A stretch of 64,000 bases of DNA, taken from NCBI GenBank assembly GCA_004194705.1, contig SADC01000313.1, positions 85,535 to 149,534 on the forward strand. Direction: 5' to 3'. The translations under genes were made by a program, and so were the position numbers. A model generated the notes under the pieces. That model searched no databases and was not told the origin of the DNA. It saw nothing but the letters and a program-made list of their open reading frames with translations. The DNA comes from Ditylenchus dipsaci. Taxonomy: Eukaryota > Nematoda > Chromadorea > Rhabditida > Anguinidae. Shown here in pieces: positions 10,745 through 22,423 of the stretch (its first letter is position 1; every line of letters starts with the position of its first letter).

Positions 10745-12880
10745 GCCATAACCATGTGTCCCGCCAATTCAAAGTTTTCACCCAATCATTGAACTTCTGT
10801 ACGGATTTTTCAACTCAGCTTCTAACAAAACAAGGCCTATAATTGGCAGGTGAAAACCTGCTTAACGAAAACCTGCTTAACGAAAACCTGCTTAACGAAA
10901 ACCTGCTTAACGAAAACTGCTTAACGAAAACCTGCTTAACGAAAACCTGCTTACGAAAACCTGCTTAACGAAAACCTGCTTAATCGCGCGAAATCGAATA
11001 TTTTTGCTATGAAAGATAGGTTATTTCATTTAAACCTTAATTTTTTATTCTCTTAACTGATGTTGTCCGTTAACTTATAGTTATTATCATTTTTCACATC
11101 ATATTATTTATTTTAGGCAAGCATACACATTTAAAATCCTGATAAATAGAAACTTTCAGTAACTTTTCAATACATGTCTTATTCGAATTGTCAATTAATT
11201 ATTTTTTTTCTCGACTATCTTTGGCTTGCATTTAAAAATTTATTTATTAAATTTAGCAGAAGCAAAAATCTATTACAAACAAAGAAATGAAAAAGTTTTT
11301 TGACTATTGCAAAAAATCGTCAAATATTGAATTGTGCGAAACAGGGAGAGAGCCAAATAAGTGAAAACAAAGATAAACAAAAACAGTAGTTGTACTGAAC
11401 TACACTACAAATGTCTTGCGCCAGACATACAATGAATAAGACGGTCAGGGTTTTAGCTATTGATCCTTCAGATCATCGCGTTCACTATATATCTCGTTAA
11501 ATTTAACGACAAAATATGCAAACAAAAAGAGTGCAATGAAAAAAAGAAATAAAACATCAATTTCACACAAATCTAAGACTAATTAAGGCTCGGTACAGCA
11601 TTGATTTTTGGATGTGCAAAGCCGCACTACAACTGAACTCAGCCGGATAAACAATTCGCTAGAATCATGGCACCGAGTCTGGAATAATTCACTTGAAAAA
11701 ACCCACAAATGAGTAAGCTTGTGAAACGAATGAATCAAGAAGATGAATTGTGGAAAGCCGAATTAATGAGTATGAAGCGGCTCCCAACCGTCGAACAACA
11801 CTTTCTAAAGGTCACGTATTGACACCAACAAAGACGAAAATCTGAATTTATTGTGCAATAATTTTCTGCAATGTAGACCACAATTCTTTAACAAAAGAAG
11901 ATTTTGTTAATTATCTGAAAAAAATTTCAAGATTTCTTTAATGTATATCTGTAAACGTAAAAGTGAAAAGTAAATAAAAGTAACTGAGAATAAACTATTT
12001 TAATCCGTAATCTCCACAAAAGTTACTGAAAGTTTCTATTTATTCAGGATTTTAAATGTGTATGCTTGCCTAAAATAAATAATTATGATGTGAAAAATGA
12101 TAATAACTATAAGTTAAACGACAACATCAGTTAAGAGAATAAAAATTAAGGTTTAAATGAAATAACCTATCTTCATAGCAAAAATATTCGATTTCGCGCG
12201 ATTAAGCAGGTTTTCGTTAAGCAGGTTTTCGTTAAGCAGGTTTTCGTTAAGCAGGTTTTCGTTAAGCAGGTTTCGTTAAGCAGGTTTTCGTTAAGCAGTT
12301 TTCGTTAAGCAGGTTTCGTTAAGCAGGTTTTCACCTAGCCCTATAATTTAACTTTAGGTATCTACAATACTTTTTTCCGACTGAAACACTCTTTTTTCCG
12401 ACTAATTTTAATAATTGCATTTTTCTTCAAGTTTTCATCTCAATTTTTCTAACGTTTTAGCATTATCGTGTAGCCCAGGATCTCAGCTTTCTAACGAACT
12501 ATCAAACTGAGCAAAAAGATTTCGTGAATGAAAATATTTAAGGGTTTGAAAAAGATAGCTGTTACTTTTTCTCCGCTCCTAAATCTCTATTTTTCAAACA
12601 ATTGTTTATATTATTCAGTGAAGTTTAATGGCTCGTTAGAAAGCTGAGATTCTGAGCTACACGAGAATGCTAAAAAAATTCATAAGTTGATACAAAAAAC
12701 TCGAAGAAAAATGCAAATGAAAAATTAGTCGGAAAAAAGAGAGTTTTAGTCGGAAAAAAAAAGTATTGTAAATACCTAAAATAAATTCTAGGCCTCGTTT
12801 TGTTAGAAGCTAAGTTGAAAAATTTGAACAGCAGTTCAATGATTAGGTGAAAATTTTGGATTGGAGAGGACATATGTTTA
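10745..12880. repeat. Host foldback (GTACGGATTTTTCAACT family) split by an insertion
   Basis: The left arm (10,745-10,844) has CATTGAACTTCTGTACGG and TTTCAACTCAGCTTCTAAC. The inverse is at 12,780-12,880. The family recurs at 27,540-27,765, 39,655-40,215 and 44,880-45,070. The right part also holds an inner foldback (12,350-12,780) with the AGCTTTCTAACGA(A/G)CTATCAA motif and TTTTTTCCGACTAA words in both arms. Confidence 0.7.
10845..12339. mobile_element. MULE-like non-autonomous element with array TIRs and 9-bp TSD
   Basis: Both ends are tandem arrays of about nine copies of a 15-bp unit (AACCTGCTTAACGAA at the left, 10,851-10,982; its inverse at 12,202-12,330). Behind the arrays the arms continue for roughly 190 bp, from AATCGCGCGAAATCGAATAT to TTACTGAAAGTTTC. 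CCTATAATT flanks both sides (10,836-10,844 and 12,340-12,348). That is a 9-bp TSD as expected for Mutator-like elements. I see no coding capacity in the interior (11,170-12,010). Confidence 0.85.
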
Positions 12881-13432
12881 TGGCCCTTTTTTCGCAAAAT
12901 CGCACGAAAAATCGTAAAAAAATTTTATATTTCGCCGGCTGTTTCAAAACGGAAAACTTGACGGTATTCTATTGAATCAGAGTCCTACAGGCTTAATGTT
13001 ATTTTGAGAGCTATTTATTTGTGGCATCTTATCTGGGGCAGGGGTTATTGAAAAATGCTAGCATTTGTCTAGGGTGGTATTTCTTTTTGGCCATAGAATT
13101 CTTATTGTGAGCGAGCCAATGGTTGGCGACCTAAGCTTTTTGTTCTTTACGTTGGCTCTCCAATTATATTTATTCTTGGTTATTTTTGGCAGATTTTTAT
13201 TGTTGTGAGCCAAATGGCTTGCGAGCTAGATGGATCATTCTTTTTCGGCCAGCTAGCTGAATGGCTCCGAGCCATATGGCTTGGAGCTAGGTCACTAAAT
13301 TTTTTATTGTGCATGACTAGCGCGAGCCGAATTCACAACACTGGCTGAAACTTTCCATATATCTTTTACAGTCCTGTATTTTCAGGCTTATAACTTTTAA
13401 TTTTTCAAGTATCCTATATCCGTGGTTTGCAG
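12881..13432. other. Repeat-rich spacer with GAGCCAAATGGCT words
   Basis: Between 13,085 and 13,340 the words GAGCCA.ATGG, GGCGACCTAAGC, GCGAGCTAGATGG and GGAGCTAGGTCAC recur in both orientations. No coding region is supported. Confidence 0.45.
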
Positions 13433-15345
13433 GTTTATTTGGCAATCTTCACTACAGAAATTGATTGATCTGAACAGCATGAGCACAGTCAATATGGTAA
13501 ATCGTTTCTTTACTTTTTATACCCCGACTAGTCTCGCCACCCCATACAGATATAAATTGATGAGTGATTGATCTCTTTTTTAATCAACCCAACATGTCAC
13601 TCAAGTATGTGAAAATATACTAAAAAGGACTGTCAGAATTTTTTTGGATGTTGCGAGCCTAAAATTTTGGGATGGGATGGGTGGTCTTTGAACCTGAAAA
13701 TAATTACACCAATTAACTAGGCCACAGAATCTTGGCCTTATATGATAATGGGGGAAAGGGGTGCCTTGGTCCCCCTGTTGTTGTTTTAGGCTTAGGCAAG
13801 GGTAGGCCAGCATATGTTAGGGTGAACTTAAACATAAGTCTGAGTATGTTTGAGTCCGTCCCAACATACGTTGGCCTACCCTTGCCTGAGCCTAATCCTA
13901 AAAAATTCCTAAAAAAACATCAGGGGGAACCAGGGCGAAACCCCCTCCCATTATCATAAGAGCAAATCTTGGGTCAGATGTCATACAAAAATATTTTTTG
14001 TTGTAATGGCCCTTTAGATTTTTATGTAAAAAACCAAGATTGCAAATTCAGAAAATTCAGCCTTTTACCTTGGTTTGCGTATTTTTCAATGTGCTCAAAT
14101 ATCCATTTTTATTTATGTGATCAGTAATTTTCACTGTTTTAAAGGTATCCAAAGTCAACAATTATGTGCACCGCAACACTCCCCTCGGAAGTTATTTCCT
14201 CCGCCATTGCCTTTCTATCCTACAAAGAACAATGCGGTCTTAAAACAGTGTCACATAGACTTTCGCCACTTCTTTGCACTGGATTGAACCTAAACGTGTA
14301 GGTCTTTTCTTAAACGCAACTTAAACGCAATTATACTTGTTTGCATTAGCTTAAAGTGAGTTGTCAAATACTCCTCAGCTGAACTTGATCTAGCAGTGAA
14401 CGCAATATAGCGGAATTCTTATTATATAATAGCTAATATAATTTGTTTAACTTGCAGGATAATAAAATTCGTGAGCAAGACGCTGAGATCAAGCTACTTA
14501 AAAGGAACTTCAGTGCTTAAGGACAAAAAATCGGCAGTTGAAACATCGCCTTGACCAGTTGTGGACAGAAAATCGGCAGTTGAAACATCGCCTTGACCAG
14601 TTAGAAAGCAGTACGTCAGCCCAAGCTTCATCATCTCGTGGCAGAAAGCAACAGTCAGTGACACAGCAAAAAGAATGGCAGAAAGAGGAGCGCCCAGGTT
14701 TTCTTAATCACCTTCTCACTAGTGAAGACAGAAAATTTAAGTCCAGGTGGCATTGTAACTTTTATTCTGCACTTATTTATTGCTCAAAGTTTGATTTTTA
14801 GTCCAGCAGGAGAAGTGCTTTATGAGTTACTCATACTCTACGACAAGTCTCTTAAAGTAAGTTCTTTGAAAGAAGAATGCATGCATACAACTAATGAAAA
14901 ATGCATAAGAAACTTTTTATATTAAGTTGCTCAAGAAGCGCTTTATGTCTCAAGGTCCAAGAACAGATTGTGTCAGGATCAAGATTGCCTTCGCGATGGG
15001 ATTCCTTGTGAGCAGGAAGAATTCACGCGGGATTTTCAAAGAAGGGGGGTATTTTTGTGGACATTCCGTATGTGCTTATTAGGCGACGCTCTATACATTT
15101 GCTTAAGATGTTAAATTTCAGGATCTCCTGCAAGCTAAGTGATTTATCGTTCGTGTTTGATGAGATGAAACTGCACCCTAGTAAGAGCCCAGATTACATC
15201 ATAACCAAGGTATCATAAGGAAAATCAGATTTTCACGTTATAGTTACGAGTTTTTTTAAGTCTATTGCTCTCTGTCGCACTCCTACAAGAAAGTTGGCGA
15301 AATCAGGCGTGAACAAGTTCCAAATGACAATGAAAAATTGGTAAT
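13433..15345 (+). CDS. Unrecognised multi-exon gene with coiled coil
   Basis: An exon at 13,433-13,496 (FIWQSSLQKLIDLNSM, donor GTAAAT) joins in phase to an exon at 14,458 (DNKIREQDAEIKLLK). After a frameshift near 14,515 a heptad segment follows, with NRQLKHRLDQL present twice through a 42-nt tandem duplication. Then comes a polar Ser/Gln/Arg part and ERPGFLNHLLTSEDRKF. Further likely exons are 14,803-14,856 (AGEVLYELLILYDKSLK, donor GTAAGT), about 14,930-15,060 (LLKKRFMSQGPRTDC), 15,121-15,210 (KLSDLSFVFDEMKLHPSK) and about 15,260-15,345. The foldback at 13,738-13,962 lies in the first intron. No known domain is recognised; a coiled-coil nuclear or cytoskeletal protein is possible. 5' exons are not found. 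Confidence 0.5.
13738..13962. mobile_element. Foldback of the CCTTGGTCCCCCTGTTG family
   Basis: Starts ATGATAATGGGGGAAAGGGG and ends CCCCCTCCCATTATCAT. Arms carry GGCTTAGGCAAGGGTAGGCC and its inverse. A second copy is nested at 23,935-24,165. Confidence 0.75.
14531..14606 (+). repeat. 42-nt tandem duplication in coding sequence
   Basis: The segment TCGGCAGTTGAAACATCGCC..GACCAGTT occurs twice with a 42-nt period, that is 14 codons or exactly two heptads. The frame is kept and the coil is lengthened by a whole number of turns. Confidence 0.8.
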
Positions 15346-15640
15346 TTTAACCACTTTTCAAACTTTGAAGCTCTAGTTGAGTATCCGTCCTAGTTTTCGC
15401 AGTATTTTTCTTTTTGATTTTATTCTTCTGTTAAGCAAAGTAGACCTGCTTAAATTGGATGGAATTTTTCATCTTGAGCCCATATTATTTTAATCCAGGA
15501 CAGAATAAATTGGTAGAGATTTCAAGTTAAACTCAAAAGCTGCGATTAGCTGCGCACACAATTAGCTGCGCACCTTGGCTCCAAACTTTTGATTGTAACT
15601 GAGTCACCTTCAAATGTTCCAAAATGCTTGTTCGAGAATT

Positions 15641-15797
15641 ACCGTAAATCCTCTAATAGAGCCCCGGGGCTTTATTTTTCAATCCCTGAAAAATCTTGAA
15701 ATTGTCAATCAAAAATGGTGCTAACTCTGAAACTCTAGTCAAAAATCGAGGGGGGGGGGCTCTATTAGAGAGGGGGCTCTATTAGAGGATTTACGGT
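15641..15797. mobile_element. MITE with ACCGTAAATCCTCTAATA ends (GAGCCCC type)
   Basis: The perfect 18-bp TIR is followed by GAGCCCC at the left and GGGGCTC at the right. The outer tip matches the element at 39,215-39,455, but the next bases differ (TAAGACCCC there). TA-rich flanks. Confidence 0.8.
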
Positions 15798-15835
15798 AAA
15801 TAATTGATCTTACTTCTTGAAGACGTCAATTTAGT

Positions 15836-16165
15836 ATGGTTTTGCAATTTATCAATGGCGGTCGTGCGGCCTTGGGCTTTGGTAGAACCATTGGTGCAAT
15901 CGGCTAAACTTGGTCGTACCGCCACCAGTCAACTTGGTTCCACCCCCACCAGTCAATTAGCTTGGGGACCAAGGCAATTTTTTTTTGAAAATTTTCTACA
16001 CCGATATTTAATGATTAAAAAAAAATCTTGATCCTCCAAGCTAATTTACTGGTGGGCGTAGAACCAAGTTGACAGGTGGGGTACGCCCAAGGTGCTCCGT
16101 GCAATCAGTATTTCTGAGACTTGTGGACTAAACCAGCGTATAGAAATACGTGAAATACTATAAAA
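15836..16165 (+). CDS. Possible reading frame interrupted by a TIR element
   Basis: ATG at about 15,836 opens a frame containing NGGRAALGFGRTIGAI. If the insert at 15,902-16,098 and one TSD copy are left out, the frame continues as SISETCGLNQRIEIREIL and stops at about 16,163. The family is not recognised. The frame may be an exon of the neighbouring gene or chance. Confidence 0.3.
15902..16098. mobile_element. Small TIR element with 8-bp TSD GTGCAATC
   Basis: The ends read GGCTAAACTTGGTCGTACC at the left and the imperfect inverse at the right. The arms contain GTCAACTTGGTTC and its inverse. GTGCAATC is repeated exactly at 15,894-15,901 and 16,099-16,106. An 8-bp TSD suggests hAT-type mobilisation. 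Confidence 0.7.
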
Positions 16166-16520
16166 AACGCGGTAAAAATTGTCGGACTCTGTGCGGAAGC
16201 GAATTTTTTGGGGTGACCTAAGTTCGAGGGCTGATTGTAGCTTCTCAGTCTTTACTTCTACTTTCCGCACTAATTGATTCTAGGAGTGAAAATTTTGGCT
16301 TTCAAAAAGCACGAACTGTTTACTTGATATGTCTACCAAATTTATCTTGTTCGGTCTGCTTAACACTAATACGGATGCTTGTAGTAAACTGAGCATCTTA
16401 ATCAGAGTTGCATGCTGATAATTTCTATACCGATCGGTCTTGCAAAAAAAAGTTCTTTTTCACGCTAAGTTTAGTACAAACACGCGTGCAAGTGTTAAAA
16501 ATATTAATTTTGTTTTTCAG

Positions 16521-16655
16521 ATCTCAGAGTGTCTTTTCGGGGATGAGTCGTATATAGATGTATTCGTGCCGCTTAAAAGATTTTTTATCAATAGTTTATT
16601 GATTGACTGTGTTGAGATCGTATTGAATGTAGTGTGCTGTCACAAATAAAGCCTC
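16521..16655 (+). CDS. 3'-terminal exon of an unrecognised gene
   Basis: After a TTTTTCAG acceptor the frame reads ISECLFGDESYIDVFVPLKR and ends with VVCCHK and a stop at 16,647-16,649. AATAAA overlaps the stop (16,646-16,651). It could be the last exon of the coiled-coil gene upstream. The region between 16,165 and 16,500 also has weak coding look but no supported exon. Confidence 0.45.
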
Positions 16656-16659
16656 TATG

Positions 16660-17035
16660 ATTATTTGCTTCATTACAATAGATTCGGATTTTTTCAATCA
16701 ATTATTGCTTCATTGTATTGGTTTGTGTTGCAGTCTTGTTCGCTCTATTTTTTCGCTGTCAATTTTGGCCTCTTATAATTTCTAATTTGTGCGTAGACGG
16801 ACATGCCCGTATGCTACACGGAAAATAAGTTAATAACAGGGACGGCATGGAGGTGGCATCCGGGATTCCGGAATTTTTTTTATAAAACGAACTTTTTACT
16901 CGCTATTGGTTTTTCTATTTTTTGAATTTGATTCGAAAATTTTGAACCTGCGATCATGAATCCCGAAATTGACAAAACAGGATCCCGTTTCTCCGTCATT
17001 CTACGTGTGATTTCTCGGAAGAATTTTTGTACCTT
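16660..17035. other. Spacer, no gene seen
   Basis: AT-rich downstream sequence of the preceding exon. Nothing recognisable apart from short repeat words. Confidence 0.4.
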
Positions 17036-17039
17036 TATC

Positions 17040-17580
17040 TAACCGTTTGAACTGTACAATTCGATTCGAAAATTCTGACAAAGCCATCTTGTAAATCATA
17101 GTTGATTTACTATTTAGAATTTCAATATTTTTCCCCGCAGACAGAAAAAATCAAATCTGGAGACTCGAAAAAAATCGAGCCACAAACGGCCTTGATCCCC
17201 CTGTAGATTCTTAAAAACGTATTTGTTTATAATCCATCCTTGATATGGTGACACCGCCAAAAGCTCGATACTTAGCAGGGTCTGACACTATTTTAAACAC
17301 ATATATATGTGGAAAAAGTGTCAGACCCAGTTAGGAATCGAAAATTCAGGGTGTCACTGTATGAAGGCTTGCCTGTAGAAAATTTGTTTTTGAAAATCCA
17401 CAGGGGGGGGGGCATGGCAGTTTTGGCTTGATCTTTCTCGACTCTCCAGATTCGATTTTTCTGTCTGTGCGGAAAAAATATTGAAATTCTATATAGTAAA
17501 TCAACTATGCTCTACAAGATGGCTTTGTCAGAATTTTCGAATCGAATCGTACAGTTCAAACGGTTCCATTGTAAGTTTAT
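17040..17580. repeat. Foldback with nested GTGTCAGACCC hairpin
   Basis: The arm at 17,040-17,215 (AACCGTTTGAACTGTAC, AAGCCATCTTGTA, CTCCAGATT words) recurs inverted at 17,395-17,570. The loop holds a smaller inverted pair around AACACATATATATGTG (GGGTCTGACACT / AGTGTCAGACCC and GGTGACACC / GGTGTCACTG). Confidence 0.7.
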
Positions 17581-17765
17581 TTCTAAGTTTATGTATCTTT
17601 ATTTCCTGTATTTCTTTGACCTTTCAAAGCCCCGAAAATCTGAAAAAAATATGTCGATTTTGATATTTTGGTGGTTCACCAATCTAATCTAAAAAGAGCA
17701 ATCGGTAGAGCTCGTGCGAATTAAGAAAGCTGGGAGGGAGGCAGATAGCAGAGAAATAAGAAACA

Positions 17766-17852
17766 GGCCTGGGGCGACCGATAGCTCAAATGGTTAGAGC
17801 GCCGACTTGCAAGGAGATATCGTGGGATCGCACTTTTTCCCAGGCCTGTACA
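17766..17852 (+). ncRNA. tRNA-like sequence (degenerate, Ala-UGC-like)
   Basis: The D-arm TAGCTCAAATGGTTAGAGC fits an A box. An anticodon-loop-like CTTGCAA follows, then a poor B box (GTGGGATCGCAC). The anticodon and T stems do not pair properly. AGGCCTGGG / CCCAGGCCT enclose it. A pseudo-tRNA or the head of a tRNA-derived repeat is more likely than a working tRNA. Confidence 0.4.
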
Positions 17853-18009
17853 AAAGCCGTACGCGGCCACGGGCGTACGCTTACTGAGCGCAATATACAG
17901 CATTTCAAAATATTGACTTTACTTCGAGATACAGACCCTCAAAAACAAGAGAGGCGTATTTTGTACCAGGGAACATTCAGAGGTGCTATTTTTCAAAAAC
18001 CTCGTTGAG

Positions 18010-19975
18010 AGAAGTGATGGGCCGGACACGGACACAATATCCCGGGTCACAATATACCCGGCCACAATATCCCTCTGGCCACAATATTCCCAGCCACAAT
18101 ATCCCCGGCCATAATATCCCCGCAGTCACAAATTATTTTCTCAGCAGGAAGCCACGGGTGGTGGTTTTGTTTTTGAAGTTACAGGTGATGGTGATGGCAA
18201 ATAGTTTTTTTTGAATTAAAGTACTTTAATTTTTTATTAAGCCTAGTTTCTACGGCGTTAAGCGAATGTATCCACACCGAATTCATCCACACACGAATTC
18301 ATCCACAAAAATTTGTCGTTTTTATATTTTAGTCTTGAAAAGTTTACATGCTAATTCAAACATTCTTCCGCGCTACCGGAGTATACCCCCCCCCCTGAAT
18401 GGAATTTTTTTAAAGGTGTTTCCAAACACCCTATATCGACTCAAAATCGCCTTTGAAGTTCAAAAAAAGCATTATTTTTAAGTTCTGGTCAATAAAAAAT
18501 CGAGTTTTGGGACCACCCAAAATTACCTTTTTTTGACTATTTTTAAAGGGACTTAGGGCTGTTTTGGGTGGGAAGGGACCAAAAAGAGGCCAATTTGTTC
18601 CAAAAAGGAAGATGTTGAACATAGTTTTGAATACTGTGGCCTACCGCATAAATAAACTCTGGTATGCATGCTTTTTCATGCATCCAGAGTCACTTTCGAG
18701 TGAGTTGTGTCTAAGGTATGTGGGTGTGCGCATCTCAACTCTAAGCCCCCCCCCAAGCCCCCGAAGGCGGTGCAGGGGCTTGGTCGGTTAGAGATGCGTG
18801 CACTCACTTACCTTAGACATGATTCCGAGCAAGACTCTTGGTCAAAAAGGCATTTAGAGGTACTTAAAAAAATACTCCGGTAGGGTCCATTCTTCTATGA
18901 AGTGACTACAGTTTTGCTGGATATCCAATTCTACGTTTTAGGGTTTCCAAAACCTGTTATCTGGACTAATTCGGGAATGCTGAAGATGGTTGTTAATTGT
19001 AAAACGCCGTTTTCTCGGGTATTTTTGAGTTTTGGTGCAATCGAGTTTTAGTAAAATCAATTGTCTCCGAATACTCAAAAAATACCATACAAAACCTTAT
19101 TTTACTATTATCAAACCATCTTGAGCAGGCCCGAATTAATCCAGAAAACAGGTTTGGAACATGAAAAACGTAATTTTTTGCTACAAGTGGACGACCACTT
19201 GTTTTGTTGTATCCAGGTACTCGTAACCAGGTTGGATAACCCAGGTAGTGTAGTGGTACCCGGGTAGTAATATTTTCGTCTTGAAATGAACTTTTGAAAT
19301 TTAAAATGTTTTTCTATGATCCAACTTCAGGTCTTTTTAGATAATCCATGCATCACCTAAACCAAGTGGTTGTCCACTTGGATCAAAAAAATTTTACATT
19401 TTTCATGATCTAAAACCTGTTTTCTAGATAAATTAGGGCACGCCGAAGATGGTTTGATAATAGTAAAACAAGGTTTTGTATAGTATTTTTCGAGTATTAG
19501 GAGATAATTGATTTCGCCAAATCGAATATTTTGCCAATACTCAAAAAATACATTACAAAACGGCATTTTACTACTATCAAACCATCTTCAGCGTGTCCGA
19601 ATCAGTCCAGAAAACAGGTTGCAAAACCTGAAAAGGTAAAAAAAGTTTAATTTTTTTGATCTAAGTGGACGACCACTTAATTTGGTTGGCGGTTCTTTTA
19701 GTCCACAAAGAGCCTGGTCAAATACCTTAGAGGATTAGCTCATAAGTTTATTATGGATCTCTGAAATGATGAAATTCTTCTCATTGTTTGTTATATGATA
19801 TACTTCATGAATAAAACACTTTACTAATGTTCAATGAAAGCGCTAATGATTTTTTCGTGAAATGACCAAGAGCCACAGACCGATTGAGATATAAATCCCT
19901 GAAAATGAAAAAGGCTGCACTCAGAAAGATTCGAACCAATACATTTGTCCGGGGGTATTGTGGCCCGGACTGGTA
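18010..19975. mobile_element. TIR element with CACAATATCCCC array ends, copy 2
   Basis: The left end is a tandem array of about six units of GGCCACAATATCCCC type (18,018-18,130). The right end is the inverse CCGGGGGTATTGTGGCC (19,948-19,970). The right ~460 bp match copy 1 at 1,995-2,455. The interior contains the GAGATGCG palindrome (18,655-18,860) and inverted words around AAGTGG.CGTCCACTTG. No transposase seen; the TSD could not be set. Confidence 0.6.
18655..18862. repeat. Palindromic GAGATGCGCGCACTCAC element, copy B
   Basis: Inverse-orientation relative of 7,225-7,430. It carries GCATGCTTTTTCATGC, TCACTTTCGAGTGA and the GGGGCTTGG core with CGCATCTC / GAGATGCG arms. Confidence 0.65.
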
Positions 19976-19984
19976 GCCAACATT

Positions 19985-21410
19985 TCCTAAAAGTATTAAA
20001 AACTTTACTTACCGTATGACCTCTATTAAACGGGCACCCCTACAGTTAACGTTTTTCAAATTTGCTTTGCTTTTTTAACCCAATATTGTTTATTTTTCGA
20101 AACGGACAACCACTCATTTTGTAGAGCTTCACAAACTCGGGTTAAAAAAATTTTGTGGGCTCATCCAGTCTAGCTCTATTGTCCAATCAAGTATTTTGTT
20201 CGTACATACTCATTTGGGCGCCCTCGTTTGGGCGCCCTCATTTTATATTGGGTTTGAATGTCTCAGATAGTCTGAATTATATGGTTTTATAAATGATAAA
20301 TGGTTTATATTTTTATCTTGACAATTTACTTGTTAATTCAAACATTTTTCTTATGAACCAACAGTCGTTTTGCTGGATGTTCCATGTACCGACAAAAGCA
20401 AGTGGTCGTCCTCTTGGATCAAAAAAAAATCAAAATTTTTTACTTTTTCGCTTTCCAAAACCTGTTTTCTGGACTAAGTCAGGCATGCTATAGTGGTAAA
20501 ATGTCGTTTTCTCGAAAATTTCTTGAGTGTTGGTAAAATCGAGTTTTCGGTAAAATCAGTTATTTGCCAAAACTCAAAAGATACTCGAGAAAATAGCATT
20601 TTACCAGGGCCACGCACTATTGACCCTAAAGACGTTTGACCCTAAAGCCGTTTCAACCTAAGCCGTTTGACTGGGTTGTCGGTTCGAGTACCCATTTTCG
20701 GGTAATTGGAACCGAAACCCGGTTTTTTTCAAGTTTCGGGTATCGGTTCGGTTCAGGTACCCGAGTATTGAGAGGGTACCCGTTTTACGTGTTTTGAAGA
20801 CATTGTTCGTTTTCTTGACTTCTTGTAAAAGCTAGAACCAATTTTAGCAAACTTTCATTAGACATTACCAACAATTTCTATATCAAAATCGAAAACAACA
20901 TTGGCCAAAAAGGATTGGCCAAAATCCGATTGGCTGATGTAGAAGATTGGCCGAACTATGATTTGCGGAACGCCAAGGCTTGTTTTTTTTTGACTGAAAC
21001 AACATATTGGTTCAACAAAAGTTTGGCCAAAAAGAGAGCTCTATTGGGGACTTAGCTTAAACCAATCAAACCAAGTGGTCGTCCACTTGGATCAACTTTT
21101 TTTTTGTTTTTCATGTTCCAAAACCTGTTTTCTGGACTAACTCGGCGTGCTGAAGATGGTTTGACAGTGGTAAAATGCTGTTTTCTCGAGTATTTTTCGA
21201 GTATTAGGAAATAAATGATTTCACCAAAACTCGATTTTACCAAAACTCGAAAAATACTTGAGAAAACGGCATTTTACTATTATCAAACCATCTTCAGCAT
21301 GATCGAATTAGTCCAGGAAACAGGTTTAAGAACCCGAAAAAGTAAAAAAGTAATAGTCTGGTCAGGTGAAATATCAGTTTTAATATGACAAAAAGTGCGA
21401 TTTAAAATTT
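19985..21410. repeat. Mosaic of foldback fragments
   Basis: No gene seen. It contains a partial MITE-like end (GACCTCTATTAAACGGGCACC near 20,010), inverted pairs around TTTTCTCGAGTATTTTT and ACCATCTTCAGCATG (20,505-20,605 and 21,130-21,300), and a GGTATCGGTTCGGTTCAGGT-type low-complexity patch (20,690-20,790). GGTTCAACAAAAGTTTGGCC at about 21,010 recurs at about 22,160. Confidence 0.5.
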
Positions 21411-21411
21411 T

Positions 21412-21900
21412 CAGATCATCCAGGTGGATATCCACCTGGACCAGGCGGTACCTAGCCACGGTTTTGGGTTTCGGTAGGTAAATCAAAGTTTTGGTCTTAT
21501 CAAACACGATTCACCGCACGATTTTGCATATGATAGAATAATTTGTTTTTAATTTAAATTAATTTTTATTTTCAGGTCATCCACGTGGATGGTACCAAGC
21601 CCAGGTTTTGGGGTTTTAGTAGGTGGAATCGCAGTTTTGGTTCATCAAACACAATTCACCACACGATTTCACACATGATAGCATGGTCTATTTTTGAATT
21701 TTTAAAAATTTTGATTTTTCTGTTCATCCAGGTGGATACCCACTTGGACCAGGTGGTACCTACGCCGTGTTTTGGGGTTTCGGTAGGTGAACTCAAAGTT
21801 TTTGTCTCATCAAACCCAATTCACCACACGATTTTGCATATTATAAGATGGTTTGGTCCAGACTTTTAATATTTTTCGATTTTCATGTCATTCACGTGGA
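21412..21900. repeat. Three tandem units of about 155 bp (CAGGTGGATACCCACCTGG)
   Basis: Units start near 21,412, 21,573 and 21,722, with a fourth partial at 21,885. Each has TTTTCAGGTCATCCA.GTGGAT, then GGGTTT.GGTAGGT, then CAAACACAATTCACC.CACGATT. Two units of the same family lie inverted at 56,855-57,125. Confidence 0.8.
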
Positions 21901-21904
21901 TGCT

Positions 21905-22390
21905 TTGGCTGATTTTGGATGTTTTGGGTGTTTTGGGTGGTTTTGAGTGATTTGGGGTGGCTCGGACACAATCTAAAAATTTTCGAAAAAAAACCTTAAA
22001 AAATGCCTTGGTCCCCCCCCTGTTGTTTGAAAAAAATTTGATTTTATGGAAATCGATAAAAGATTTTATAGATTTTTTTAAATAATTCTCGTTTGAATCG
22101 ATTTTATCGAATTCGATAAATTTATCGATTTGTCACACCATGGCTGAAACAACGTATTGGTTCAACAAAAGTTTGGCCAAAAAACGTTTGGCCAACCCTC
22201 TCCCACCATTTTCGATTTGTTTAACGGATCCGCATTAGAGAAAAAAAATTAACCTTAATTTTTTTGATTTTTTATGAAGAGCAAGATCATAAACGATCAG
22301 GAACCAATATTCCTCCCTTTATACTGTAGAGTCACTCTTTTGGTGTTTCTTCATTTTATGTTTCACTTCTTAACGGTTAAGCCTTAATAT
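21905..22390. other. Repeat-derived spacer
   Basis: Contains the CCTTGGTCCCCCCCCTGTTG motif (about 22,003) and ATCGATAAA-rich sequence. No gene supported. Confidence 0.4.
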
Positions 22391-22423
22391 GATTCGCATT
22401 CAATTAACTTACTTAGGTCGAGC

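Noticed and set aside
8657..10760. Ulp1-like gene as cargo of a TIR element
   Set aside because: The ACAATTTTGTGCCG array on the left has no inverse partner on the right, and no TSD was found.
17766..17852. Functional tRNA-Ala
   Set aside because: The D-arm is good but anticodon and T stems do not pair; kept only as a tRNA-like sequence.
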